A DNA stretch of 48,718 bases from an uncultured Bradyrhizobium sp. (GTDB lineage: Bacteria; Pseudomonadota; Alphaproteobacteria; Rhizobiales; Xanthobacteraceae): contig NZ_CANSMR010000041.1 in the NCBI RefSeq assembly GCF_947648125.1, positions 1-48,718 of the forward strand. The letters run 5' to 3'. Below are positions 17,700 to 25,618 of the stretch, in pieces. The first letter of the stretch is position 1, and each line of letters starts with the position of its first letter. Under the pieces are notes generated by a model. That model was given only the letters and a program-made list of their open reading frames with translations. It was not told the DNA's origin and ran no database searches. A program made the position numbers and the translations under genes.

Positions 17700-18419
17700 A
17701 TGGCGCTGGTCGATGTAAAAGGCGTCTCCAAGCGCTTCGGTGGACTGACCGCCGTCTCCGAGGTCGATCTGACGGTCAATGCCGGTGAAGTCCATTGCCT
17801 GATCGGGCCCAACGGCGCCGGGAAGAGCACGCTGTTCAAGTTGATCGTCGGCCTCTATCCGCCGACCACGGGCAGCATCTTCTTCGACTCCGTCGATATC
17901 ACCGCCGAGCGGCCCTACGCACGTGTGCAGCGTGGCATGAGCATCAAGATGCAGGCGCCGAGCGTGTTCAAGGAACTGCCGGTGCGGCAGAACATCCAGA
18001 TCGCGCTGCAGGAACGTCTCTCGGGCGCGGAATGCCGGGCCGAGGAGGAGCGGCTGCTGGCGCTGCTCAATCTGGCCGAGGACTCTGGCAAGCTCGCCGG
18101 TGCGCTGTCGCACGGCCAGCAGCAATGGCTGGAGATCGGGATGGCGTTGGCATTGCAGCCGCAGCTTCTGTTGCTGGACGAGCCGACCGCCGGCATGTCG
18201 CCGGAAGAGACCTACAAGACCGGCGAACTGATCAAGTCGTTCAATGCCGAGGGCATGACGGTTCTGGTCGTCGAGCACGACATGGCGTTCGTGCGTCAGG
18301 TCGCCCAGCGGGTCACCGTTCTGCATCTTGGCAAGATCTTCGCGCGCGGCAGCCTCGAGTCCATTCTGGAGGACGAGAAGGTCGCAGAAATCTATCTGGG
18401 TAAGACTCATGCCCACTGA
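17700..18419 (+). CDS. ABC importer ATPase, UrtD-like
   Basis: 239 residues. Walker A GPNGAGKST at about residues 37-45; signature LSHGQQQWLEIGM at about 139-151; Walker B LLLLDEPTAGM; H-switch in VVEHDMAFV. The LSHGQ-QWLEIGM form of the signature is characteristic of UrtD-type ATPases rather than ordinary LivG, and is the best sequence evidence that this system belongs to the urea/short-chain-amide branch. It energises import together with the next protein, whose start codon lies inside the end of this gene. Confidence 0.92.
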   Translation: MALVDVKGVSKRFGGLTAVSEVDLTVNAGEVHCLIGPNGAGKSTLFKLIVGLYPPTTGSIFFDSVDITAERPYARVQRGMSIKMQAPSVFKELPVRQNIQIALQERLSGAECRAEEERLLALLNLAEDSGKLAGALSHGQQQWLEIGMALALQPQLLLLDEPTAGMSPEETYKTGELIKSFNAEGMTVLVVEHDMAFVRQVAQRVTVLHLGKIFARGSLESILEDEKVAEIYLGKTHAH

Positions 18420-19119
18420 TCGCATCCTGGACGTATCGGGACTTTGGGCGGGCTACGGCGCGACGCCGATCCTGCAGGACGTCAGCATGCAGGTTGCGCG
18501 CGGCGAGATCGTCGGCGTGATCGGTCGCAATGGCGTCGGCAAGTCGACTTTGATGCGGTGCCTAATCGGGCTGCTGCAGACCTGGCGCGGCACCATCACC
18601 TTCATGGATCAGGATGTGACGCAGCTCGAAGCCGATGCGCGGGCGCGCGCCGGCTTTGGCTACATCCCGCAGGGCCGCGATGTGTTTCCGCAGATGAGCG
18701 TCGAGGAGAACCTGCAGGTCGGCGAGCTGATCGGCGGACCCGACGGAAAGAAGCTGCCGGAGCTCGTCTACACGTATTTTCCGCGCCTGAAGGAGCGCCG
18801 GCGGCAGATCGCCGGCACCATGTCGGGCGGCGAGCAGCAGCAGCTTGCGATCGGCCGCGCGCTGATCGGCAATCCCTCCTTGATGATCCTCGACGAGCCG
18901 TCCGAGGGCATCCAGCCCTCGATCGTGCAGCACATCTGCGAGGCGCTGCAATCGTTCCGCGCCGAGCTCGGCACGACGATCATCTTCGTCGAGCAGAACC
19001 TCGACACCATCCTGGCGATCGCCCAACGCTGCTACATCATGGAGAAGGGCAAGATCACGCGATCGCTGGCCGGCGAGCAGGTCAACGCGGACAATGTTCG
19101 CGCGCAATTGTTGCTTTGA
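18409..19119 (+). CDS. ABC importer ATPase, UrtE/LivF-like
   Basis: 236 residues from ATG 18409 (MPTDRILDVSGLWAGYG), overlapping the previous gene by 11 bp, which implies translational coupling. Walker A GRNGVGKST, signature MSGGEQQQLAIGRAL, Walker B LMILDEPSEGIQPSIV and the switch region FVEQN are all present; the DEPSEGIQPSIV form fits the UrtE/LivF group. A longer in-frame extension upstream to 18328 is only read-through inside the preceding gene. It is the last subunit of the five-gene importer, in the canonical order binding protein, permease, permease, ATPase, ATPase. Confidence 0.92.
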   Translation: MPTDRILDVSGLWAGYGATPILQDVSMQVARGEIVGVIGRNGVGKSTLMRCLIGLLQTWRGTITFMDQDVTQLEADARARAGFGYIPQGRDVFPQMSVEENLQVGELIGGPDGKKLPELVYTYFPRLKERRRQIAGTMSGGEQQQLAIGRALIGNPSLMILDEPSEGIQPSIVQHICEALQSFRAELGTTIIFVEQNLDTILAIAQRCYIMEKGKITRSLAGEQVNADNVRAQLLL

Positions 19120-19182
19120 TCGGCCGCGCCATGTGGTGAGACAGTACGCGTTCCATAATCGATAACAACGGAGGGAATGGAT

Positions 19183-19944
19183 ATGGATCTGGGACTCAAG
19201 GGAGCAAAGGTTCTCGTGACCGGCAGCACCAAGGGGATCGGCCGGGCGATCGCCGACACATTTGCAGCCGAGGGCGCCAATGTCGGCATCTGCGCGCGCA
19301 ATCAGGCGGATGTCGACACTGCGGTTGCCGCGATCAAGGCCAAGGGCGTTGCGGCGTTCGGTGGCGCGGTCGACGTCTCCAACGGACCGGCGCTGAAGGC
19401 CTGGGTCGCCGACATGGCCTCCAAGCTCGGCGGCATCGATGTCGTAGTCGCCAATGTCAGCGCGCTGTCGATCGGGCAGGACGAAGAGAGCTGGGAGAAG
19501 GAATTCTCCACCGACATGATGGGGACGGTGCGGCTCGTCAACGCGGCGATGCCGTATCTCGAGAAAAGCGCGGCGGCGGCGATCGTCACGATCTCCAGCG
19601 TGTCGGGGCGCGAGGTCGATTTTGCCAGCGGCCCCTACGGGACGTTCAAGGCCGCGATCATCCACTACACGCAAGGCCTCGCCTACCAGCTCGCGGCCCA
19701 GGGCATTCGGGCCAATTCGGTGTCGCCGGGCAACACCTATTTCGAGGGCGGCGTCTGGAACATGATCAAGGACGGCAATCCCGAACTGTACAAGACCGCG
19801 CTGGCGCTCAACCCGACCGGCCGGATGGGCACGCCACAGGAGATGGCGAACGCCGCCGTGTTCCTTGCGAGCAAGGCGGCGAGCTTTATCACGGGGACCA
19901 ACCTCGTGGTGGACGGTGCCCTGACGCGCGGCGTCCAGTTCTAG
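19183..19944 (+). CDS. SDR-family oxidoreductase (first of three)
   Basis: 253 residues from ATG 19183 (MDLGLKGAKVLVTG). The in-frame ATG 19177 is only one base from GGAGGG, too close, whereas 19183 has normal spacing. A classical short-chain dehydrogenase/reductase: cofactor motif TGSTKGIG, VANVS in place of NNAG, catalytic Ser in ISSVSGREV. The usual YxxxK reads YGTFKAAI, so Tyr and Lys are kept. A C-terminal segment typical of 3-oxoacyl reductase-like SDRs (GTNLVVDGALTRG) follows. Oxidises or reduces a hydroxyl/carbonyl group with NAD(P); substrate unknown. It sits between the importer and the second amidase, probably in the same transcript. Confidence 0.88.
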   Translation: MDLGLKGAKVLVTGSTKGIGRAIADTFAAEGANVGICARNQADVDTAVAAIKAKGVAAFGGAVDVSNGPALKAWVADMASKLGGIDVVVANVSALSIGQDEESWEKEFSTDMMGTVRLVNAAMPYLEKSAAAAIVTISSVSGREVDFASGPYGTFKAAIIHYTQGLAYQLAAQGIRANSVSPGNTYFEGGVWNMIKDGNPELYKTALALNPTGRMGTPQEMANAAVFLASKAASFITGTNLVVDGALTRGVQF

Positions 19945-19960
19945 CCGGGGCCACAACGAC

Positions 19961-21364
19961 ATGTCAGCGGATCCATTGCACTACAAGTCCATCACCGAGA
20001 TCTCCGGGCTCATTCGCCGCGGCGAGGCCAAGGCCGCGGAGATCACGGAGGCGATCCTCGGCCGGATCGCAAAGCTGGATGGGCAGTTTCATGGCTATGC
20101 GCACGTCCTTGCGGAGCGGGCCCTGGCGCAGGCAAAGCAGCGCGATGCGGAGATTGCCAAGGGCATCTGGCGCGGCCCGCTGCATGGCGTTCCGATCGGG
20201 CTGAAGGACCTCTGCTACACGACGTTTGCGCCAACCGCGGGCGGCACGACGATCCATGCGAAGTTCGTGCCGTCGTTCAGCGCCACGATCGTGGACCGCC
20301 TCGAATTCGCCGGCGCGGTGACGCTCGGCAAGCTCAAGATGACGGAGGGCGCCTATACCAGCCATCATCCGGCCGTCCAGGCCCCGCTCAATCCGTGGAA
20401 TGTGAACTACTGGGTCGGCTCCTCGTCGAGCGGATCGGGCGTCGCGACATCGGCGGGGCTCTGCTACGGCTCGATCGGCAGCGACACCGGCGGCTCGATC
20501 AGGTTTCCATCGGCGACCTGTGGCTTGACCGGCATCAAGCCGACCTGGGGCCGCGTCAGCCGGCACGGCATCTTCCCGCTGGCGGACTCGCTCGATCACG
20601 TTGGGCCGATGTGCCGCAGCGCGGCCGACGCCGGAGCAATGCTCGGCGTCATCGCCGGCGCGGATGCCAACGATCCGACCGCTTTGCGCGCCCCGGTGCC
20701 GAACTATCTGGCCGGCGTCGGCGAGAGCATCCGGGGCCTGCGGATCGGCGTCGATCGCAGGTACACCCAGGAGGGAATCGATCGGCAGGTCGTTGCCGCT
20801 TTGGTGCAGGCCGAGCGCACGCTGGCCGATCTCGGCGCCGACATCCGCGAGGTGCATTTCCCGCCCTATCAGAAGCTCGTCAGCCAGTGGATTGCGATGT
20901 GCTCGGTGGAAACGGCGGAGGCGCACCTCGACACCTATCCGTCGCGGAAATCGGAATATGGTCCGGACCTCGCGCAGCTGATCGAGCAGGGCAGGGCGAC
21001 GAGCGGCGTCGATATTGCGGCGATCCATCACGAGCGCCTGAGGTTCGCAGGCAGCCTCGCTGCCATGTTCGAGGATATCGATCTCTTGCTGATCCCGACG
21101 ATGCCGGTGCCGATCCCAACGCTGACAAAGATGAGCGAATACGGCGCCGACCCCAACGTCCTCCTGAACATTCTGCGCTTCACGGCGGTGTTCGACTTCT
21201 CGGGCAGCCCGACCGTCACGCTGCCGATGGGCATGGCGTCGGACCAGATGCCGCTCAGCATGCAGCTGGTCGGCCGGCATCTGTCCGAGGACGTGCTGGT
21301 CCGCGCCGGCGCCGCATTCCAATCGGTGACGGATTGGCATACGCGGCGGCCGCCGATCGAATGA
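19961..21364 (+). CDS. Amidase, amidase-signature family (second copy)
   Basis: 467 residues. Triad Lys82 (GVPIGLKDL), Ser155 (GSSSSGSG) and Ser179 (SDTGGSIRFP), the same numbering as the first amidase at 11965; both also share NPWN, LKPTWGRVSR-like and FSGSPTVTLP-like blocks. A gene duplication within the cluster is the simplest explanation, presumably with different amide substrates. It begins 16 bp after the SDR gene with only a weak ribosome-binding site. It converges with the serine hydrolase gene, with 33 bp between the stops and no obvious terminator. Confidence 0.92.
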   Translation: MSADPLHYKSITEISGLIRRGEAKAAEITEAILGRIAKLDGQFHGYAHVLAERALAQAKQRDAEIAKGIWRGPLHGVPIGLKDLCYTTFAPTAGGTTIHAKFVPSFSATIVDRLEFAGAVTLGKLKMTEGAYTSHHPAVQAPLNPWNVNYWVGSSSSGSGVATSAGLCYGSIGSDTGGSIRFPSATCGLTGIKPTWGRVSRHGIFPLADSLDHVGPMCRSAADAGAMLGVIAGADANDPTALRAPVPNYLAGVGESIRGLRIGVDRRYTQEGIDRQVVAALVQAERTLADLGADIREVHFPPYQKLVSQWIAMCSVETAEAHLDTYPSRKSEYGPDLAQLIEQGRATSGVDIAAIHHERLRFAGSLAAMFEDIDLLLIPTMPVPIPTLTKMSEYGADPNVLLNILRFTAVFDFSGSPTVTLPMGMASDQMPLSMQLVGRHLSEDVLVRAGAAFQSVTDWHTRRPPIE

Positions 21365-21397
21365 AGCTTCCTCAATCGCCTTCCATGCCGCGCCTTA

Positions 21398-22600
21398 TCA
21401 GGCCCTGCCGGCAAGCCTCGCCGCGATCGCTCGATAGCCGCGCATCCACATGTGATCGAGATCGAGGTCCATCGGCAGCGGCTGCGAGGAGACGCGCGCG
21501 ATCACGGTCTCGCTCGTCGGATCGATGTAGATCCATTGGCCATGGATGCCGACCGCGGCAAACGGCGTTTCGCCGCGGTCGATCGTGTACCACTTGTTGC
21601 GGTAGTTGCCGTTCGGAAACACTTTCGTCAGGTCGCCGCGCGACCATGCCTCGGCATTGCCGTTCTGCCTGATGTCGTCGACCCACCAACTCGGCACCAC
21701 CTGCCGTCCGTTGCTGATGCCGTGATTGCGCATCATCTCGCCGAAGCGGGCGAGATCGCGCAGTGTGGCGCAGATGCCGCCGGCGACGCGCGCTGCGCCG
21801 CGCGAATCGACGGCGATGTAGGCGTCGTGCTCGGCGCCCATCGGCTGCCACAGATAGTGCGCGAGGATTTTCGCGTAGGACACACCGCAGGCGCGCTCAT
21901 AGACCCAGCCAAGCACGTCGGTGTTGGTCGAGACGTAGTGGAAGACTTGCCCATGTGGCGTACCGTTCGGCCGCAGCGTGCGCAGATAGTCGCGCAGATT
22001 GCTCGGCGGCACGGTCGGGTCCGGCGGCTCCCAGCCAGTCGAGCGCCGGTAGTTCATGACGTCGCCGTCGCGCGCCATGTAGTCCTCGTCGAAGCGGATG
22101 CCGACGCTCATGTCGAGCAGATGCCGCACCGTGCAGCTGCCGCCATAGACCGATCCCTCCATCTCCGGGATGTAGCACGTCACCGGCGCATCGGGATCGA
22201 GCTTGCCGCGGTCGGCCAGGATGCCGCCAAGCGTTCCGGCGATCGACTTGCTCACCGAGAAGATCAGATGCGGGGTGTCCGGCGTCAGGCCGTGGGCATA
22301 CCATTCGAAGGCGACCTGTCCGCGATGCGACACGACGATGCCGTCGGTGTGGCTTGCGCGCAGCGCCTCGCCGACGCCGATCGTCTCGCCGCGCGGGTTC
22401 GCGAAGCTGACGTCGTCGACATAGCGCGGCGCAAAGGACAGCGGCGCCGGCGCCGCGGCGCGCGGGATGTTGGCGGTCGGCAGCAGTTCGCGGACATTGC
22501 GGAATGCCCACTCGCTGAAGGGATGCTGACGCCAGTTGGCGAGCGTGACTTGTTCGTCGGCCGCCGAGGGGAAGGCGGCCATGATGCGACGCGAATTCAT
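21398..22600 (-). CDS. Serine hydrolase of the beta-lactamase / 6-aminohexanoate-dimer hydrolase (NylB-like) group
   Basis: 400 residues from ATG 22600 (MNSRRIMAAFPSAADEQ), preceded by GGATCAAG; in-frame codons up to 22663 extend it without support. Nucleophile motif SxxK as S115-V-S-K118 in LIFSVSKSIAG, and the tyrosine motif HYVSTNTDVLGW. This combination fits the penicillin-recognising serine hydrolases, especially esterase and linear-amide hydrolases such as NylB. No signal peptide, so cytoplasmic. It would fit hydrolysis of a linear amide or ester in a pathway otherwise full of amide-cleaving enzymes. A dyad shared with other catabolic genes lies 60 bp upstream (22661-22679). Not evidence for nylon degradation as such. 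Confidence 0.85.
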   Translation of the reverse strand: MNSRRIMAAFPSAADEQVTLANWRQHPFSEWAFRNVRELLPTANIPRAAAPAPLSFAPRYVDDVSFANPRGETIGVGEALRASHTDGIVVSHRGQVAFEWYAHGLTPDTPHLIFSVSKSIAGTLGGILADRGKLDPDAPVTCYIPEMEGSVYGGSCTVRHLLDMSVGIRFDEDYMARDGDVMNYRRSTGWEPPDPTVPPSNLRDYLRTLRPNGTPHGQVFHYVSTNTDVLGWVYERACGVSYAKILAHYLWQPMGAEHDAYIAVDSRGAARVAGGICATLRDLARFGEMMRNHGISNGRQVVPSWWVDDIRQNGNAEAWSRGDLTKVFPNGNYRNKWYTIDRGETPFAAVGIHGQWIYIDPTSETVIARVSSQPLPMDLDLDHMWMRGYRAIAARLAGRA

Positions 22601-22660
22601 TCTTGATCCAGCAATGACATTGGGAGACGTGCGAAAGTTCCGCATCGGTCGCGCCGCCTG

Positions 22661-22679
22661 CAATCAACCGGATGGTGGA
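22661..22679 (-). promoter_or_regulatory. Shared operator-like dyad, site 1 (upstream of serine hydrolase)
   Basis: Read on the minus strand: TCCACC-N4-GGTTGATTG, 60 bp before the hydrolase start. It is identical outside the spacer to the site at 38897 and differs by one base from those at 23748 and 25482. It lies 145 bp upstream of the divergent LuxR-type gene, which could be autoregulated through it. Confidence 0.65.
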
Positions 22680-22690
22680 GGGGATCATCG

Positions 22691-22708
22691 GGTTACTCCG
22701 GCGTAACC
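22691..22708 (+). promoter_or_regulatory. Perfect dyad GGTTAC-N6-GTAACC in the divergent promoter region
   Basis: Arms 22691-22696 and 22703-22708 are perfect reverse complements around TCCGGC. The size resembles a dimeric helix-turn-helix operator. It is 11 bp from the shared dyad at 22661-22679, within the 224-bp space between the serine hydrolase and LuxR-type genes. No second copy was noticed in the window. Confidence 0.45.
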
Positions 22709-22824
22709 GTTTCAGGGATGTGCGCTTGGCCCGCAATTTGCTTGACTATATCCCGCGTCTGTCCCAGCGTGCCGGCCATGCGACGCGCAGACGTTCGCCA
22801 TCGGGAAACATCGGGAGGTAGGTC

Positions 22825-23499
22825 ATGATCGCGCTTCTGGGCCGACCGGATCCGGCGACCACGCAGGCCATTCAGTTCGCGCGCGGGATTCTCGAGGGGT
22901 CGGCGACTGCGTTCTACGAGGTCGACGGCAATTTGACCCTCAACCGCTTTGTGCTCAGCAGCAACGTCCCGCCGAGCTTTCACGACCAGTATCTCGCCGG
23001 CATGAACCGGCTCGATCCGTTGCATCCGCGGTCCGCGAGCAACCGGCCGATTGCCCGACTGAGCGTCGCGCTTAGCCAATGCGCATCCCAGGAGGCGGCA
23101 ACCTACCGTGCCTTCGCCGGCCAGTGCGGCGTTGCCGACATGATTGAATTCTTCTTCCGCCGCAACGACCGGATCGTGGCCGGAATGAGCGTGCTCTGGG
23201 CGCCGGGCTGCGCGATTCCCGACGGCAGCATGCACATTGCTGAGAAGATCCACGATTACCTCGAATTCAACCTGACCAGCCGCCTGTCCTCGAATCCCGA
23301 CGAGCCGGCGCGCTACGGATTGACCTCGCGCGAGATGGAAGTGGTCGAGCTGTTGTGCTGCGGCCGCACCAACCGCGAGATCGGCGAGTGCCTGAATATC
23401 GGTCTCGCGACGGTGAAGACGCACCTGATCCATATCTTCGAGAAGCTCGGCGTCGAGACCCGCTCCGCCGTCGTGGCGCTGATGTCGCGACCGCATTGA
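22825..23499 (+). CDS. LuxR-family transcriptional regulator
   Basis: 224 residues; GGGAGGTAGG precedes the ATG. C-terminal helix-turn-helix of the GerE/LuxR type at about residues 162-220 (LTSREMEVVELLCCGRTNREIGECLNIGLATVKTH region, with the recognition helix around GLATVKTHL). The N-terminal 150 residues match no receiver domain, since there is no phosphoacceptor pattern, and I do not recognise the residues expected for acyl-homoserine-lactone binding. It may bind another small ligand. Position among catabolic genes and next to two dyads makes it the best candidate regulator of the serine hydrolase, GGT, amidohydrolase and aldehyde dehydrogenase units; this is inference. Confidence 0.88.
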   Translation: MIALLGRPDPATTQAIQFARGILEGSATAFYEVDGNLTLNRFVLSSNVPPSFHDQYLAGMNRLDPLHPRSASNRPIARLSVALSQCASQEAATYRAFAGQCGVADMIEFFFRRNDRIVAGMSVLWAPGCAIPDGSMHIAEKIHDYLEFNLTSRLSSNPDEPARYGLTSREMEVVELLCCGRTNREIGECLNIGLATVKTHLIHIFEKLGVETRSAVVALMSRPH

Positions 23500-23526
23500 G
23501 GGCGTGAGTCCACGACTCTTTCCACG

Positions 23527-23651
23527 CGTCGTCCCGGCGAAAGCCGGGACCCATAACCACAGAGTTGCGTTGTTGAGGCAGGCTGTGGCCGCAGCGTCCC
23601 GCAAACAATTCGCATTCGTGGTAATGGGTCCCGGCTTTCGCCGGGACGACG
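23527..23651. repeat. Intergenic palindromic repeat element with 34-bp inverted arms
   Basis: Left arm 23527-23560 and right arm 23618-23651 are reverse complements at 33 of 34 positions and contain GTCCCGGCGAAAGCCGGGAC; each arm is itself a hairpin. Elements of this form are, to my knowledge, highly repeated in Bradyrhizobium and relatives. It fills a third of the 366-bp gap between the regulator and the gamma-glutamyltransferase gene and may act as a transcription barrier. Confidence 0.85.
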
Positions 23652-23747
23652 CCGAGTTTGTTGCACGGCCTGTGGGTCAAGCATCCGCATTCTCGTGACA
23701 TGATCTGTCCGAGCTTCGTTATTCGCTTCGCCCGCGCGTTCACCCGG

Positions 23748-23766
23748 TCCACCGTTAGGTGGATTG
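23748..23766 (+). promoter_or_regulatory. Shared operator-like dyad, site 2 (upstream of gamma-glutamyltransferase)
   Basis: TCCACC-GTTA-GGTGGATTG. The TCCACC/GGTGGA arms are a perfect inverted repeat; the trailing TTG is conserved in all four copies. It ends 99 bp before the GGT start codon at 23866. Confidence 0.68.
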
Positions 23767-23865
23767 CCGCTCACCGTGCCGCCGACCGAAAGTTCCCCAA
23801 GGACCGGTGTCGTTTTCGACAATGTTGGCGAGCGGCTGCCGCTCGCGAACATTGAAGGAAGCGAT

Positions 23866-25443
23866 ATGCGTGATTTCATGGCCATCGGCCGTTCCGTGGC
23901 GGTCGCGGAGCGTGGCATGGCCGCGACCTCGCACCCGCAGGCGACGCTTGCCGCGGTCGAGATGTTGAAGGCCGGTGGCAATGCCGTCGATGCCGCGGTG
24001 GCGGCGGTGGCGGTGCAGGGCGTCGTCGAGCCACAGATGACCGGGATCGGCGGCGACTGCTTTGCGCTGTATTCGCCGAAGGCCGGCGAGCCGATCGCGC
24101 TGAACGGCTCGGGCCGCACGCCCGCCGGCACCGATGCAGAAAAATATGCCCGCAGCGGCGCGCGCGACATTCCGCCGACTGCGCCCGAGGCCGTGACCGT
24201 GCCGGGCGCCATCGATGCGTGGTGCAGGCTGGTCGCCGATCAGGGCAGCAGGTCGCTGGAGGAGATCTTTCGGCCGGCGATCGCGGCTGCTGAGCAGGGC
24301 TTCTGCGTGACACCGCGCGTCGCGGAGGACTGGCGCCGCTTCCGGGCGCGGATCGAGATCGACGCCAACGCGGCGGCGCAGTTCCTTCCCGGCGGCAAGG
24401 TGCCCGAGGTTGGCGACATCCGCACGCAGCCTGCACTTGGCCGGACCTTGCGCCGGATCGCGCAGCACGGGCGCGAGGCGTTCTACGCAGGCGAGGCCGC
24501 CGACGAGATGGCCGGCATCTTGCGCAGGCTCGGCGGCGCCCACAGCACAGACGATTTCGCCGCGCAGACCTCCGACTATGTGCAGCCGATCTCGGCGCGC
24601 TACCACGACCACGACGTGATCGAGTGTCCGCCGAACGGGCAGGGCCTGGCGGCGCTGATGATCCTGCGGACGCTCGCCGGCTTCGATGTCGGCGCGCTCG
24701 CGCAGGCCGATCGGATCCATCTGCTGGCTGAGGCAACCAAGGCCGCTTACCGCGCGCGCGACGCCTTCTTCTGCGATCCCGCCGCCGGCAAGGTCGATCC
24801 GGCCGCATTCCTGGCCGAAGATCATATCGGGAGGATCCGCAGCAAGATCGACATGGGCCGCGCCTCCGCGCCCGCCGCCTGGGACGATATCGAGCATCGC
24901 GACACCGTCTATGTCACGGTTGTCGACCGCGACCTCAACGCCGTCTCGCTGATCAACTCGCTGTTCTATCCGTTCGGCAGCGGCATCTACGCGCCGAGAT
25001 CGGGCATTCTGCTGCATAACCGCGGCTGGAGCTTTCGCGCCAGGCCCGGACACCTCAATTCGCTCGGGCCGCGCAAGCGCCCGATGCACACCATCATCCC
25101 CGGCCTGCTGCGCAAGGACGGCAAGACCGTGATGTCGTTCGGCGTGATGGGCGGGCACTACCAGGCCGCCGGCCATGCCAATCTGCTGTCGAACATCTTC
25201 GATCTGAAGATGGACATCCAGGCGGCCGCCGAGGCACCGCGCTCCTTTGCCTTCGACGGTGCGCTGTCGCTGGAGACGACGATATCGCCAGCAATCCGCG
25301 ACGACCTTCGCGCCCGTGGTCACGATGCGCGCTTCTCCGAGGAGCCGATCGGCGGCTGCCAGGCGATCCGCATCGACCATGCGCGCGGCGTTCTGCTCGG
25401 CGCCTCCGATCATCGCAAGGACGGGCTGGCGCTGGGCTACTGA
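23866..25443 (+). CDS. Gamma-glutamyltransferase family protein
   Basis: 525 residues from ATG 23866, chosen for the GAAGGAAG site; upstream in-frame codons from 23764 run through the operator region. Family features: [28 protein letters not shown] near the N-terminus (key part), [11 protein letters not shown], and the autoprocessing/nucleophile Thr347 in [16 protein letters not shown]. After cleavage before Thr347 the two chains form the active enzyme, which removes or transfers gamma-glutamyl groups. No signal peptide is seen, unlike periplasmic GGT, so it is probably cytoplasmic. In this context it may hydrolyse gamma-glutamyl amides of amines or another amide. It is probably a single-gene unit: a dyad lies upstream and a strong hairpin follows the stop. 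Confidence 0.9.
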   Translation: MRDFMAIGRSVAVAERGMAATSHPQATLAAVEMLKAGGNAVDAAVAAVAVQGVVEPQMTGIGGDCFALYSPKAGEPIALNGSGRTPAGTDAEKYARSGARDIPPTAPEAVTVPGAIDAWCRLVADQGSRSLEEIFRPAIAAAEQGFCVTPRVAEDWRRFRARIEIDANAAAQFLPGGKVPEVGDIRTQPALGRTLRRIAQHGREAFYAGEAADEMAGILRRLGGAHSTDDFAAQTSDYVQPISARYHDHDVIECPPNGQGLAALMILRTLAGFDVGALAQADRIHLLAEATKAAYRARDAFFCDPAAGKVDPAAFLAEDHIGRIRSKIDMGRASAPAAWDDIEHRDTVYVTVVDRDLNAVSLINSLFYPFGSGIYAPRSGILLHNRGWSFRARPGHLNSLGPRKRPMHTIIPGLLRKDGKTVMSFGVMGGHYQAAGHANLLSNIFDLKMDIQAAAEAPRSFAFDGALSLETTISPAIRDDLRARGHDARFSEEPIGGCQAIRIDHARGVLLGASDHRKDGLALGY

Positions 25444-25447
25444 GAGG

Positions 25448-25475
25448 GCCGCCTGCCCGCATTGCGGCAGGCGGC
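25448..25475 (+). terminator. Strong GC hairpin after the GGT stop codon
   Basis: GCCGCCTGCC (25448-25457) pairs with GGCAGGCGGC (25466-25475) and extends inward by two more pairs across a one-base bulge to a three-base loop. No T-run follows, so termination would be incomplete or Rho-assisted. It separates GGT from the next unit, whose dyad starts 7 bp further on. Confidence 0.45.
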
Positions 25476-25481
25476 GGAGCA

Positions 25482-25500
25482 TCCACCGGACGGTGGATTG
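25482..25500 (+). promoter_or_regulatory. Shared operator-like dyad, site 3 (upstream of the amidohydrolase operon)
   Basis: TCCACC-GGAC-GGTGGATTG. It is identical to the GGT site outside the 4-bp spacer and ends 118 bp before ATG 25619. It should control the unit running from the amidohydrolase to at least the copper amine oxidase. Confidence 0.68.
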
Positions 25501-25618
25501 TTCCAAATGCCGACATGTCGAACGTTTGGCCGATCATGCCGGCGCCACGCGCGGTTTCGCCGCTGGCGCCGCGAAAGGCTAATCGCTCCGGACTTTCCCA
25601 ATCGAGAAGTTGCTCCGT

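Noticed and set aside
14410-19119. Dedicated urea transporter of a urease cluster
   Set aside because: No urease gene is nearby and the first permease is short for a proteobacterial UrtB; the amidase/formamidase context favours an amide importer.
21398-22600. Evidence for nylon-oligomer degradation
   Set aside because: NylB-like sequence alone is not specific; most relatives are esterases or hydrolases of unknown substrate, and no NylA- or NylC-specific gene is seen.
22825-23499. Quorum-sensing receptor with a LuxI partner
   Set aside because: No autoinducer synthase gene is present in the window, and the expected ligand-binding residues were not recognised.
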